Notes: generated by a model from the sequence alone, not told the origin. Counted from the stretch's first letter, positions 7,740 through 16,759 are shown. The stretch is 64,000 bases of DNA from Acidimicrobiia bacterium (GCA_022820805.1 JAJEEV010000024.1:85095-149094); one strand, 5' to 3'. Numbers and translations: made by a program.

Positions 7740-9266
7740 GTGTCGCCGGCCATCGAGCTCACTGGCATCACCAAGCGCTTCCCGGGTGTGGTGGCCAACG
7801 ACGACATCCACCTCGAGGTGGCCGAGGGCGAGATCCACGCCATCTGCGGCGAGAACGGGGCCGGCAAGTCGACCCTGATGAAGATCCTCTACGGCATGCA
7901 GCCCCCCGACGCGGGAACCATCAAGATCCAGGGTGAGGAGGTGGACCTGCACTCGCCGGCCCAAGCCATCGAGCTGGGCATAGGCATGGTCCACCAGCAC
8001 TTCATGCTGGCCGACCAGCTCACGGTTCTGGAGAACGTGATCCTGGGAGCCGAGCCGATGCGCTCGTTCGGCAGGATCGACTTCGACGCCGGCCAGGAGC
8101 ACCTCGACGAGGTCGGCCGGGCCTACGGGCTCGACATCAACGCCAACGACCTGGTCGAGACCCTGGAGGTCGGCGAGCGCCAGCGGGTCGAGATCATCAA
8201 GGTCCTCTACCGCGGCGCCAAGATCCTCATCCTCGATGAGCCGACCGCGGTTCTGGTCCCCCAGGAGGTCGACGAGCTGTTCCGCAACATCCGCGAGCTC
8301 AAGGCCAGCGGGACCACCATCCTGTTCATCGACCACAAGCTCGACGAGGTCCTCGAGATCGCCGACACCATCACCGTGCTGCGCCAGGGCCGCACGGTGG
8401 GGACGGTGAAGCCCGATCAGGTGACGGCCCACGACCTGGCCGAGATGATGATCGGATCGGAACTGCCCGTGCCTGATGCGGGGGCCTCCACCGTCACCGA
8501 CGAGGTCGCCCTCGAGATCGCGGCCCTGCGCGTCGCCGGCGAGGGCGACCGCGCCGTGGTCGACGACGTGAGCCTGCGGGTTCATCGCGGCGAGATCATC
8601 GGCATCGCGGGGGTGGAGGGCAACGGGCAGGCCGAACTGGTCAACGCCATCGTCGGGATCGACGACCCCGACGAGGGCAGCATCACCCTCCTGGGACAGG
8701 AGATCACCCACCAGTCGGTGCGCCACCGCCGGGAGATGGGACTGGGCTACGTGCCCCAGGACCGTCACCGGGACGGCCTGCTACTGGGCTTCACCCTGTG
8801 GGAGAACACGGCGCTCGGCCACCAGACGGAGGAGCCGTACTCGCGGGGTCCCTGGCTGAGCCGGGCCGGCATGAGGGATCGAGCGAGCCGGATCAAGACC
8901 GACTTCGACGTCCGCACACCCAACATCGAGGTCTCCGCCCACGCCCTGTCGGGCGGCAACCAGCAGAAGCTCATAGTCGGGCGGGAGATGGTGGCCGGAC
9001 CGGCCGTGCTCATCGCCAACCACCCCACCCGGGGAATCGATGTCGGGGCTCAGGCCGCGGTGTGGGACGACATTCGCGAGGCGCGGTCTCAGGGACTGGC
9101 CACCCTGCTCGTCTCCGCCGACCTCGATGAGCTGATCGGCCTGTCGGACACGATCGTAGTGATGCTGAGGGGGCGCCTGGTCGCCCGACTCGACCCCAAC
9201 GAGATCACCCCCCGGGATCTTGGCGCCTACATGACCGGCGCGGCTCTCGGGACCGGGACGCCGTGA
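7740..9266 (+). CDS. Nucleoside ABC importer, double ATPase subunit (NupO/RbsA-type)
   Basis: A 508-residue cytoplasmic ATPase with two nucleotide-binding domains. Domain 1 has Walker A GENGAGKST (37-45), the signature-region sequence LEVGERQRVEIIK and Walker B ILILDEPTA (about 163-171). Domain 2 (from about 255) has the degenerate Walker A GVEGNGQAE typical of this subfamily but an intact signature LSGGNQQKLIVGRE. This asymmetry is usual for sugar and nucleoside importers with a double ATPase. GTG start at 7740 with GAGGGAGG about 6 nt upstream. The stop overlaps the next permease by 4 nt, showing translational coupling. Confidence 0.93.
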   Translation: MSPAIELTGITKRFPGVVANDDIHLEVAEGEIHAICGENGAGKSTLMKILYGMQPPDAGTIKIQGEEVDLHSPAQAIELGIGMVHQHFMLADQLTVLENVILGAEPMRSFGRIDFDAGQEHLDEVGRAYGLDINANDLVETLEVGERQRVEIIKVLYRGAKILILDEPTAVLVPQEVDELFRNIRELKASGTTILFIDHKLDEVLEIADTITVLRQGRTVGTVKPDQVTAHDLAEMMIGSELPVPDAGASTVTDEVALEIAALRVAGEGDRAVVDDVSLRVHRGEIIGIAGVEGNGQAELVNAIVGIDDPDEGSITLLGQEITHQSVRHRREMGLGYVPQDRHRDGLLLGFTLWENTALGHQTEEPYSRGPWLSRAGMRDRASRIKTDFDVRTPNIEVSAHALSGGNQQKLIVGREMVAGPAVLIANHPTRGIDVGAQAAVWDDIREARSQGLATLLVSADLDELIGLSDTIVVMLRGRLVARLDPNEITPRDLGAYMTGAALGTGTP

Positions 9267-10393
9267 CCGACCGGCTGTCGCACCGCGTCCTGCTGGCCTC
9301 GGCCGCGCCGGTGGCGGCCGTGGTCATCGCGGTCGTGCTCTCCTCGATCGTCCTGCTGATCTCGGGCAGCAATCCCCTGGCGGCCTACTGGGACATGGTC
9401 GAGCACGCCAGCAAGCTCGAGACCCAGGTGGACATTTTCAACCGGGCCACTCCCCTGTACCTGTCGGGGGTCGCCGCGGCCATCGGGTTCCGGATGAACC
9501 TGTTCAACATCGGCGTGGAGGGCCAGTACCTGCTGGCCTTCATCGTCGCGGCCCACCTGGGCGCCCAGGTCGAGCTGCCGTCGGTTCTGCACGTGGCGTT
9601 CATCCTGGTGGTGGCCATGGCGGTCGGCGGGGCATTCTCGGGTGCGGCCGGCGTCCTGAAGGTGACTCGCGGTGTCAACGAGGTGATCTCCACCATCATG
9701 CTGAACGCGGTGGTCATCTCGGGACTGGCCGCGTGGTGGATCGTGGAATGGCAGGCGGGCGGCGAGATCTCGGCCACCGGCGGCCGGGTCGGCACCGAGC
9801 CGATCGCCGACAGCGGCCTGCTGCCCGACATCAACGGCCTGCTGGAGCTGTTCACCCGGGAGGTGGGCCAGGGCAAGAAGCTCACCGGCGTCCTGATCGT
9901 CGCGCTGGCGGTGGGGATCGTCTATCACGTGATCCTCAACCGGACGGTCTTCGGCTTCGACCTGCGAGCCAGCGGCGCCAACCCGACGGCATCGCACGTG
10001 GGCGGCATCCCGCCCAAGCGCATGGTGGTGATCGCCATGACGCTCTCGGGCACCGTCGCCGGTCTGGTCGGGATGACCGAACTGATGGACACCGGCTACT
10101 ACCCGTCCAACCCCATCAGCCTGCTCGGCTTCACCGGGATCGCGGTGGCTCTGCTGGGACGCAACCATCCGGCCGGGGTGGCCGTGGCCGCACTGGTCTT
10201 CGCCTTCCTGGACGTGTCCTCGGGGATCCTGCAGATCTCGGGAGCAGCGTCCCGCGAGATCGTCGAGATCATGAAGGGCGTCATCATCCTCACCGCGGTG
10301 ATCGCCTACGAGGTCGTGCGACGCATCCGCGAGCGTGAGGAGGCCGCCGCCGCGGCCGCGGCGATGGCGGCCGGCCCGGCGGCGGACTCATGA
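9263..10393 (+). CDS. Nucleoside ABC importer permease 1 (BPD_transp_2 family)
   Basis: A 376-residue integral membrane permease of the branched-chain amino acid/ribose/nucleoside permease fold. It begins with a transmembrane helix (AAPVAAVVIAVVLSSIVLL) and includes the conserved RMNLFNIGVEGQYL and GVNEVISTIMLN segments, the second matching the EAA-like coupling region. Its GTG start overlaps the ATPase stop (GTGA). The C-terminus is Arg/Glu then Ala-rich. It should pair with the following permease as a heterodimer. Confidence 0.91.
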   Translation: MTDRLSHRVLLASAAPVAAVVIAVVLSSIVLLISGSNPLAAYWDMVEHASKLETQVDIFNRATPLYLSGVAAAIGFRMNLFNIGVEGQYLLAFIVAAHLGAQVELPSVLHVAFILVVAMAVGGAFSGAAGVLKVTRGVNEVISTIMLNAVVISGLAAWWIVEWQAGGEISATGGRVGTEPIADSGLLPDINGLLELFTREVGQGKKLTGVLIVALAVGIVYHVILNRTVFGFDLRASGANPTASHVGGIPPKRMVVIAMTLSGTVAGLVGMTELMDTGYYPSNPISLLGFTGIAVALLGRNHPAGVAVAALVFAFLDVSSGILQISGAASREIVEIMKGVIILTAVIAYEVVRRIREREEAAAAAAAMAAGPAADS

Positions 10394-11649
10394 TGGCCGT
10401 GCTCGACCGCCTGCCCGCCTGGGCCCGGTGGATGCTCTACGCCGCGGTCGGTGTGCTCATTCTCACGGTCGTGCAGGGCTTCGACGACACCGAGAGGCTC
10501 ACTGCGGTCACCTCCTCGCAGGCCATGCTGCGCTGGGCGGTGCCCATCATGCTGGCCGGTCTCGGCGGGCTGTTCTCGGAGCGGGCCGGGGTGGTCAACA
10601 TCGGCCTGGAGGGGATGCTGATTCTGGGCACCTGGTTCGGAGCCTGGGGCGCGATCAACTACGGAGGCTGGGCCGGCCTGCTCATCGGAATGGTCGGCGG
10701 GGGCATCGGGGGCCTGATCCATGCCATCGCCACCGTGTCATTCGGCGTCGACCACATCATCTCGGGCGTGGCCATCAATGTGACCGCTCCGGGACTGGCC
10801 CGGTTCCTGTCCTCGGAGATACTCACCAACCACGAGGGGGGCTCGATCACCCAGTCGCCTCGCACCCCGGGAGTGGGGAGGTTCACCTTCCCGTTCCTGG
10901 CCGGCGGCGACCTGTTCGGCTGGGACACGCCCGACGTACTGGGCTGGTTCACCCGTAAGGACTGGTTCTTCGTGTCCGATCTCACCGGGCTGGCCCGGGG
11001 CCTGGTGGCCCAACTGTCGCTGGCCACGATGATCGCCTTCGCCCTGGTCCCGTTCAGCGCCTGGCTGATCTGGCGGACCCGCTTCGGGCTGCGACTGCGC
11101 ATCTGCGGCGAGCACCCCACCGGCGGCGAGACCCAGGGCATCAACATCTACCTCTACAAGTACTACGGCGTGGTCATCAGCGGGGCCCTCGCCGGACTCG
11201 GCGGGGCGTTCATCGCCAGCCCGGAGCTGTCGGGCATCTACCTGGAGGGCCAGACCAACGGCCGGGGATTCATCGGCCTGGCGGCACTCATATTCGGCAA
11301 CTGGCGCCCCGGCGGGATCATGGCCGGAGCCCTGCTGTTCGGCTACCCGTTCGGGGTGGGCCTGCGGGACCTCGACGGCTCGGCGTCGCACGCCCTGCTG
11401 CTGGTGAACACCATCGCCCTGGTGGCCGTGCTGGTGTGGGCGCTGAACCGCAAACGCCGCATCGACGCCGGGCTGGCCGCCGGGCTGGGGCTGGGCGCGG
11501 CGGTGTGGTACTTCCTGTCCACGACCGTGCCCGACTGGTGGATCTCGATCCTGCCGTTCGTGATCGTGCTGGTGGTGCTGGTGTTCTTCTCCCAGCGGCT
11601 CCGGATGCCCCGAGCCGACGGGCTCCCCTACCGCAAGGGCGAGGCCTAG
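10390..11649 (+). CDS. Nucleoside ABC importer permease 2 (BPD_transp_2 family)
   Basis: The second membrane subunit, 419 residues, with GLFSERAGVVNIGLEGMLI near the first third and NGRGFIGLAALIFGNWRPGG near the second, both characteristic of NupQ-type permeases. The start is coupled to the previous gene through ATGA at 10390-10393; a second ATG directly follows and could also be used. The last ~70 residues add two more predicted helices (AVWYFLSTTV, ILPFVIVLVVLVFF) beyond the usual family end. The next gene starts immediately after this stop codon. Confidence 0.9.
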   Translation: MMAVLDRLPAWARWMLYAAVGVLILTVVQGFDDTERLTAVTSSQAMLRWAVPIMLAGLGGLFSERAGVVNIGLEGMLILGTWFGAWGAINYGGWAGLLIGMVGGGIGGLIHAIATVSFGVDHIISGVAINVTAPGLARFLSSEILTNHEGGSITQSPRTPGVGRFTFPFLAGGDLFGWDTPDVLGWFTRKDWFFVSDLTGLARGLVAQLSLATMIAFALVPFSAWLIWRTRFGLRLRICGEHPTGGETQGINIYLYKYYGVVISGALAGLGGAFIASPELSGIYLEGQTNGRGFIGLAALIFGNWRPGGIMAGALLFGYPFGVGLRDLDGSASHALLLVNTIALVAVLVWALNRKRRIDAGLAAGLGLGAAVWYFLSTTVPDWWISILPFVIVLVVLVFFSQRLRMPRADGLPYRKGEA

Positions 11650-12516
11650 ATGGACCTGTCGATCCTCTCCACCGACCAGGTGAGGGACTGGGAGCGAGAC
11701 GGCTTCCTGGTGCTGCCCGACTTCGTGCCGCGCCGGCGATGCGACGACCTCAAGGCCCACGTCAACTCCATGCTGGCCGCCATCGACCCGAAGCAGGACG
11801 GCACCCTGACGGTGTTCTCCACCACCGAGCAGAGCCACGCCTCCGACGAGTGGTTCCTGGGCTCGGGCGACACGGTGCGCTGGTTCTTCGAGGACGGGGC
11901 CATCATCGACGGGCGCCTGGCGAGGCCGATGGCGCTCGCGGTCAACAAGATCGGCCACGCCATGCACGACCTCGACCCGGCCTTCGACGCCTTCTCACGG
12001 GCTCCCGAGCTGGACGCGCTGACGTCGGACCTCGGGCTCCGGGATCCCCGCCTGCTGCAGTCGATGTACATCTTCAAGCAGCCCGGCATCGGCGGCGAGG
12101 TCATCTGCCACTGCGACCACACCTTCCTGTGGACCGAGCCCCAGAGCGTGATCGGGCTGTGGTTCGCCATCGAGGACGCCACCGTGGCCAACGGCTGCAT
12201 GTGGGCGGTGCCCGGGGGCCACCGGATCCCGGCGAAGACCCGCTTCCGCCTCGCGGACCCCGGCGACCGCAGCCGGGGCACCGTTACCGACGTCCTCGAC
12301 GACACCCCCTATCCCGTCGAGGACCTCGTGCCGCTGGAGGCCGCCGCTGGCACCCTGATCGCGCTGCACGGCACGCTGCCGCACTGGAGCGCGGCCAACA
12401 CATCGGACCGCAGCCGCCACGCCTACACGATGCACCTGATCGACGGGACCGCCGACTACCTGGCCGACAACTGGCTCCAGCGCGGGCCGGACCTGCCGCT
12501 GCGCGGCTTCAGCTAG
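11650..12516 (+). CDS. Phytanoyl-CoA dioxygenase (PhyH) family protein
   Basis: A 288-residue Fe(II)/2-oxoglutarate oxygenase-like protein. The jelly-roll metal triad can be read as His-x-Asp in ICHCDHTFLW (about residues 154-163) and a distal His in LIALHGTLPHWS, followed by the Arg/Ser-bearing NTSDRSRHAY that would bind 2-oxoglutarate. The start codon directly follows the permease stop, so it is transcribed with the nucleoside importer. The co-operon arrangement suggests that it acts on the imported compound or a derivative, but the family hydroxylates many substrates and the true one cannot be read from sequence. Confidence 0.85.
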   Translation: MDLSILSTDQVRDWERDGFLVLPDFVPRRRCDDLKAHVNSMLAAIDPKQDGTLTVFSTTEQSHASDEWFLGSGDTVRWFFEDGAIIDGRLARPMALAVNKIGHAMHDLDPAFDAFSRAPELDALTSDLGLRDPRLLQSMYIFKQPGIGGEVICHCDHTFLWTEPQSVIGLWFAIEDATVANGCMWAVPGGHRIPAKTRFRLADPGDRSRGTVTDVLDDTPYPVEDLVPLEAAAGTLIALHGTLPHWSAANTSDRSRHAYTMHLIDGTADYLADNWLQRGPDLPLRGFS

Positions 12517-12528
12517 CCCAGTTCACCG

Positions 12529-12553
12529 GGCGCCGGACCAGGCGGCCGGCGCC
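12529..12553. terminator. Hairpin between convergent PhyH and lgt genes
   Basis: GGCGCCGG and CCGGCGCC form an 8-bp perfect stem with a 9-nt loop in the 38-nt gap between two convergent stop codons. It can fold in either transcript, so it may terminate both. No T-tract is present on either side. Confidence 0.45.
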
Positions 12554-12554
12554 G

Positions 12555-13433
12555 TCAGATCGGCATCATCGGGCGTCGGCTGCCGGGACTGCGCCGGCGG
12601 AGCCCCACCAGGTACGCCACCGAGCCCGCGATGAGCACGAGGCTCATCCAGATGTTGACCCGCACCCCCAGGATCAGGCTGGCCGGGTCGATCCGCACCG
12701 CCTCGATCCACAGGCGTCCGAGCCCGTAGCCAAGGACGTAGACGGCCAGCAGAGAGCCGGGGCGGCTCACGCGGCGCGGGTTGGTGACCAGCGTCGGGAC
12801 GTCGAGCATCCTGCGCTGGCGGTCGAGGAACAGCAGCAGACCGCAGAGCAGGAGGTTCCACACCCCCTCGTACAGGAACGTCGGATGGAAGGTCTCCACA
12901 TCGATGTACTGCGCCGGCCGGTGAGCCTCGTCTATCTCCAGGCCCCAGGGGAGGTCGGTGGGCCGGCCGAACAGCTCCTGGTTGAACCAGTTGCCGAGAC
13001 GGCCGATGGCCTGGGCCAGCGGCAGCGTGGGAATGATCGCGGCTATGGCCTCGCCCTGGTTCATGTGCTGGCGCCGCACCATCCACAGCCCTACGAGGAT
13101 GCCGGCCGTCATGCCTCCGGGTATGCCCAGGCCGCCCTTCCAGATGGCCAGCGCGTCCAGCCAGCCGTCGGACTGGAACTTCTTCCAGTCGGTGATCACG
13201 TGATAGAGGCGGGCGCCGATCAGGCCTGCGATCACTGCCCAGACGGCGACGCGGCTGATCTCGTCGGGGTTGCCTCCCCGTGCCGCCCAGCGCCGCCTCG
13301 ACAACCACACCGAGGCCAGCACGCCCAGCGCGATCATCACCCCGTAGGCCCGCAGGTTCAGCGGCCCGAGCTCGAGTCCGTTGCGGGGCGGACTGGGGAT
13401 CGACGAGATCAGGAGCCCGGTCACGGCGATCAC
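12555..13433 (-). CDS. lgt: Prolipoprotein diacylglyceryl transferase
   Basis: Lgt transfers diacylglyceryl from phosphatidylglycerol to the lipobox cysteine of prolipoproteins in the cytoplasmic membrane. The 292-residue multi-pass protein has the family segments LRAYGVMIALGV (about 27-38), GARLYHVITDW (about 73) and the signature region GRLGNWFNQELFGRPTDLPW (about 143-162) with its essential Arg and Asn. GTG start at 13433, only 14 nt after the acyl-CoA dehydrogenase stop, with GGGAG 8 nt upstream. It serves the many lipoproteins encoded here (6441, 32782, 39279, 57963 and probably 38114). Confidence 0.94.
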   Translation of the reverse strand: MIAVTGLLISSIPSPPRNGLELGPLNLRAYGVMIALGVLASVWLSRRRWAARGGNPDEISRVAVWAVIAGLIGARLYHVITDWKKFQSDGWLDALAIWKGGLGIPGGMTAGILVGLWMVRRQHMNQGEAIAAIIPTLPLAQAIGRLGNWFNQELFGRPTDLPWGLEIDEAHRPAQYIDVETFHPTFLYEGVWNLLLCGLLLFLDRQRRMLDVPTLVTNPRRVSRPGSLLAVYVLGYGLGRLWIEAVRIDPASLILGVRVNIWMSLVLIAGSVAYLVGLRRRSPGSRRPMMPI

Positions 13434-13447
13434 CAGGTCGCTGCTCC

Positions 13448-15223
13448 CTAGCCCGCCAGGATCCGCTGTGCCGCTGCCGCGAGGTCGTCCGCGGGCTCGG
13501 TGACCGCGGCCAGCAGCCCCGAGACCGCCGACAGCCGGTTGGCCGCGAAGAATCGGGCCAGGACGGCCCGGTCGGCGGCCGTCTCAGGGTCCCCCAAGCC
13601 GGCTGCGGCCAGGGCCCCGTCCACCAGGGCTGCGCCGCCGGTGGTGGTGGCCAGCATCCTGAGGTAGGCGCCGGCGCCCGCGAGCCGCTGGAAGGGCTCG
13701 GCCGCCAGCAGCCACTCGGTGGCCTCGCCGGTGGCCTCGACCGCGGCGTCGAGGTGCTGCCGAGCCGACTTCAGCTCCACGGAGCCGTCGATGGACCGGG
13801 CGGTCGCTGCGATCTCGTCGAGGTGGTCGCGCACCGCGCCGCCGCCTCGCATCGACAGCTTGCGGCCGACCAGATCGGCCGACTGGATCCCGTTGGTGCC
13901 CTCGTAGATGGGCGCGATCCGGGCGTCCCGGTAGTGCTGGGCCGAGCCGGTCTCCTCGATGAAGCCCATCCCGCCGTGTACCTGCAGGCCGACGCTGGTG
14001 AGTTCGCAGCCCAGATCGGTGGCCCACGCCTTGGTGAGCGGCGTCAGCAGAGCGGCCCGCTCCGAGCCGGCCTGACGCTGGGCCCCGTCAGCGGAGTGCG
14101 AGGCGCGGTCGATGGCCTCGGCATTGCGATAGGCGAGGCCTCTCATCGCGCTGATGGCGGAGCGCATGTCGAGCAGCATCCGCCGCACGTCGGGGTGGTC
14201 GATGATGGCCGAGGACTCACCGGCGGGCGCTCCGGGCGCCCGGCCCTGACGGCGTTCGTGGGCGTAGGCCAGGGCCTGCTGGTAGGACCGCTCCGCGATG
14301 GCCACGCCCTCCAGGCCCACGCTCAGGCGGGCGTGGTTCATCATCGTGAACATGGCCTGCATGCCGCCGTTCTCCTCGCCGACCAGGAACCCGACCGCAC
14401 CGTCGTCGTCGCCGTAGGCCATCACGCAGGTGGGGCTGGCGTGGATTCCCAGCTTGTGCTCGATCGACACGCAGCGCACGTCGTTGCGCAGGCCGGGCGA
14501 CCCGTCGGCCGCGGGGAGGTGCTTGGGAACCAGGAAGCAGCTGATGCCCCGGGTCCCCGGCGGCGCGCCGGGAGTGCGGGCCAGGACCAGGTGGACGATG
14601 TTGTCGGCGAGGTCGTGCTCGCCGTAGGTGATGAAGATCTTGGTGCCGACCAGCCGGTACGAGCCGTCGGGCTGGGGGACGGCCCGGGCGGTGACCGCCC
14701 CCAGGTCCGAACCGGCCTGGGGCTCGGTCAGGTTCATGGTGCCGGTCCACACGCCGGTGGCCATCTGCGGGAGGTAGAGCGCCTTCTGCTCGTCGGTGCC
14801 GTAGGCGCCCAGAAGGTTGATGGCCCCCTGGGTGAGCAGCGGGCACAGCGACCAGGACATGCAGGCGGTGGTGAACATCTCCTCGATGGCCAGCCCGACG
14901 AGGTGGGGGAAGCCCCCGCCGCCGTAGTCGGGATCCATCGAGACCGCCCCCCATCCGGCGTCGACGTAAGCCTGGTAGGCCTCCCGGAAGCCGGTGGGCG
15001 TCACCACCGAGCCGTCGTCGAGACGGCGCGAGCCCTCGGTGTCTCCGACCCGGTTGAGGGGCGCGATCACCTCCTCCGCGAAGCGGGCGGCCTCGGCGAG
15101 CAGCTGGTCCACCATCTCGGGCTCGGCATGCTCGAAACCGTCGAGCGTCGCCAGCCCATCGAGATCGGCCACATGGCGCAGGTTGAAGGCGATCTCGTCG
15201 AGGTCGACCCGGAAGTCACTCAT
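13448..15223 (-). CDS. Acyl-CoA dehydrogenase (long form with C-terminal extension)
   Basis: A 591-residue FAD-dependent acyl-CoA dehydrogenase that would oxidise an acyl-CoA to its trans-2-enoyl-CoA with ETF as acceptor. It shows the FAD/substrate segment MNLTEPQAGSDLGAV (about 158-172), the mid-domain region, and VGLQVHGGMGFIEET followed by APIYEGTNGIQ near 420, whose Glu sits at the usual catalytic-base position. The extra ~130-residue C-terminal domain marks the longer FadE/DUF-tailed subfamily. Start at ATG 15223, with TACTCT 7 nt upstream and the family N-terminus beginning there. lgt follows by 14 nt. Confidence 0.9.
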   Translation of the reverse strand: MSDFRVDLDEIAFNLRHVADLDGLATLDGFEHAEPEMVDQLLAEAARFAEEVIAPLNRVGDTEGSRRLDDGSVVTPTGFREAYQAYVDAGWGAVSMDPDYGGGGFPHLVGLAIEEMFTTACMSWSLCPLLTQGAINLLGAYGTDEQKALYLPQMATGVWTGTMNLTEPQAGSDLGAVTARAVPQPDGSYRLVGTKIFITYGEHDLADNIVHLVLARTPGAPPGTRGISCFLVPKHLPAADGSPGLRNDVRCVSIEHKLGIHASPTCVMAYGDDDGAVGFLVGEENGGMQAMFTMMNHARLSVGLEGVAIAERSYQQALAYAHERRQGRAPGAPAGESSAIIDHPDVRRMLLDMRSAISAMRGLAYRNAEAIDRASHSADGAQRQAGSERAALLTPLTKAWATDLGCELTSVGLQVHGGMGFIEETGSAQHYRDARIAPIYEGTNGIQSADLVGRKLSMRGGGAVRDHLDEIAATARSIDGSVELKSARQHLDAAVEATGEATEWLLAAEPFQRLAGAGAYLRMLATTTGGAALVDGALAAAGLGDPETAADRAVLARFFAANRLSAVSGLLAAVTEPADDLAAAAQRILAG

Positions 15224-15230
15224 CGCTGCG

Positions 15231-15236
15231 AGAGTA
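15231..15236 (-). promoter_or_regulatory. Leaderless-type -10 element of the acyl-CoA dehydrogenase gene (TACTCT)
   Basis: On the minus strand TACTCT is followed by 7 nt and the ATG at 15223. No Shine-Dalgarno sequence lies between. Pattern-based inference. Confidence 0.5.
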
Positions 15237-15287
15237 TCGCTGGAGAGGCAGCTCTGTTGAGAGGCCGAGCGGATAGATGCACGACTC

Positions 15288-15350
15288 CGGCCCATACGGC
15301 GCGAGGCCGTGGCCCGAGCGGCCCGTGAGCGCAGCGAACAAGAGCGGGAA
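15288..15350 (-). repeat. Dispersed intergenic repeat, copy A (inverted orientation)
   Basis: Read on the minus strand, this 63-bp segment is identical to parts of 38016-38089 and 45700-45773. It lies between the YihY stop and the acyl-CoA dehydrogenase promoter. The core folds as ACGGC-CTCGC-GCCGT flanked by GGCC boxes. A short associated tail, CCGCTCGGCCTCT, follows in the same orientation near 15258-15270. Confidence 0.85.
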
Positions 15351-15373
15351 TGACACCGCTGCGACACGATGGG

Positions 15374-16288
15374 TCAGGCATCAACTCGCGCTCTCTCTGA
15401 GGTGTGCAGGTCGCGGCGGCCGTTGAGTATGTGGTTGATCTCCGCCCCGACCAGCAGTCCCATCGCCAGCAGGTACAGCCAGATGAGCAGGCTGAGGGCA
15501 CCGCCGAGCAGGCCGAACACCGCGTTCACGCCGCTGGAGGCCACGTCGAGATAGACGCGGAATCCCATCGACACCGCCAGCCACCAGACGGTGCCCACGA
15601 CCGCGCCGGGCAGGTCGGTCCGCCAGGGAGTCCGGCGGCGAGGGGCAAAGTGGTAGATCGACGCCCCCCAGCAGACCACCACCACGAACACCACCGGCCA
15701 GCGGAACCACACCCAGGCGGTGGTGAACGCCGAACCGGCCCCCAGGCGGTCGGCCAACTCCTCACCCCCGCCGAGCAGGGGTCCCACCACCACCATGGCG
15801 GCCACCAGCGCGGCCACCACCAGGGTGAACAGGGTCAGCACGAGGCCCATCACCCGGGTGGAGACCCAGTTCCTGCGGTTCTCATGGCCGTAGGTGACGT
15901 CGAGGGCGCCGACCACCGCGGTGAACCCCCGGGACGAGGCGTAGAGGGTCAGCACGACGCCGGCGGTGATCAGGCCCGCGTTGGACCGGTCGAAGAGCTC
16001 CTCGATCGTCTGCCCCAGAGTGTTGTCGCGGCCGAAGGTCTCGACGACGCGGTCCAGCAGCCATTGCTCGGTGTCGGCTGCGGCACCGGCGCCGATCACC
16101 ACGTCGAGCGAGCCCAGCGCGGCCGCGAACACCAGCACCGCGGGAAACAGCCCCAGGAGGCCGAAGAAGGCGATCTCGGCCGACAGGCCACCGACGCGGG
16201 CCCGGGACCACTCGTCGCGGAAGTCGCCGATGAGTGTGAGGATGCCGCGCCACAGCGCGGGCAGCGAGGGCATCGATGGGCGCGCCAT
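15374..16288 (-). CDS. YihY/BrkB-family inner-membrane protein
   Basis: A 304-residue integral membrane protein of the YihY/virulence factor BrkB family (once mislabelled RNase BN). About six transmembrane helices can be read, including AEIAFFGLLGLFPAVLVFAA, GLVLTLFTLVVAALVAAMVV and the C-terminal LLIWLYLLAMGLLVGAEINH, the last matching the family's conserved YLxxxxLLxGAExN region. The molecular function of the family is unsettled; transport has been proposed. ATG start at 16288. The gene is divergent from the SnoaL-like gene at 16310, with start codons only 21 nt apart and overlapping -10 hexamers. Confidence 0.88.
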   Translation of the reverse strand: MARPSMPSLPALWRGILTLIGDFRDEWSRARVGGLSAEIAFFGLLGLFPAVLVFAAALGSLDVVIGAGAAADTEQWLLDRVVETFGRDNTLGQTIEELFDRSNAGLITAGVVLTLYASSRGFTAVVGALDVTYGHENRRNWVSTRVMGLVLTLFTLVVAALVAAMVVVGPLLGGGEELADRLGAGSAFTTAWVWFRWPVVFVVVVCWGASIYHFAPRRRTPWRTDLPGAVVGTVWWLAVSMGFRVYLDVASSGVNAVFGLLGGALSLLIWLYLLAMGLLVGAEINHILNGRRDLHTSERARVDA

Positions 16289-16297
16289 GCTCAGCCG

Positions 16298-16307
16298 ATA
16301 CTACGGT
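16298..16307. promoter_or_regulatory. Overlapping divergent -10 elements (TAGTAT minus, TACTAC/TACGGT plus)
   Basis: ATACTACGGT holds TAGTAT on the minus strand, 9 nt before the YihY ATG, and on the plus strand TACTAC (5 nt before ATG 16310) or TACGGT (8 nt before the second ATG at 16316). Two RNA polymerases could not load here at once, so the two genes are expected to compete for expression. Inference from sequence only. Confidence 0.4.
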
Positions 16308-16309
16308 CG

Positions 16310-16759
16310 ATGACGATGGTCCCCGACGAAGCCACCGCCATCGCCAACGAGCTCTACCGCTACGCGGAGCTCGTCGACGCGGGACGCTTCGACGAGGTCG
16401 GCGAACTCATGGAGCACTGCACCTTCCGCTACGGCCCCGACGGGGTCGACGGCCCGTCCGGGGCGCGGGCCATCGAGGCCAGCTACCGCGACACGGTGAT
16501 CACCTACGCCGACGGCACCCCTCGCACCCGGCACATCACCGCCAACCCGATCATCGAACTCGACGGCGACACCGCCCGCGTCCGGTCGGTCTACACCGTC
16601 TTCCAGCAGGCTCCGGACTCCGGGACCGAGACCATCATCAGCGGCCGCTACCACGACACCCTGCGGCGCATCGACGGGAGGTGGCGCTTCGTCGAGCGCT
16701 GCTTCCTCGTCGACCTCGTGGGCGACTTGAGCCGTCACCTACGCTTCAAGCTGCCCTAG
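16310..16759 (+). CDS. SnoaL/NTF2-like domain protein 1
   Basis: A 149-residue protein with the NTF2-like cone fold pattern: an N-terminal helical stretch EATAIANELYRYAELVDAGRF, then FRYGPDGVDGPSGARAIEAS, and strands ITANPIIELDGDTARVRSVYTVF and GRYHDTLRRIDGRWRFVERC. Members are hydroxysteroid isomerase, polyketide cyclase or dehydratase-like proteins, or beta subunits of ring-hydroxylating dioxygenases; here no dioxygenase alpha subunit is adjacent. ATG at 16310 and 16316 are both possible starts. It precedes a second SnoaL-like gene by 46 nt and may form a heteromeric or paralogous pair with it. Confidence 0.8.
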   Translation: MTMVPDEATAIANELYRYAELVDAGRFDEVGELMEHCTFRYGPDGVDGPSGARAIEASYRDTVITYADGTPRTRHITANPIIELDGDTARVRSVYTVFQQAPDSGTETIISGRYHDTLRRIDGRWRFVERCFLVDLVGDLSRHLRFKLP

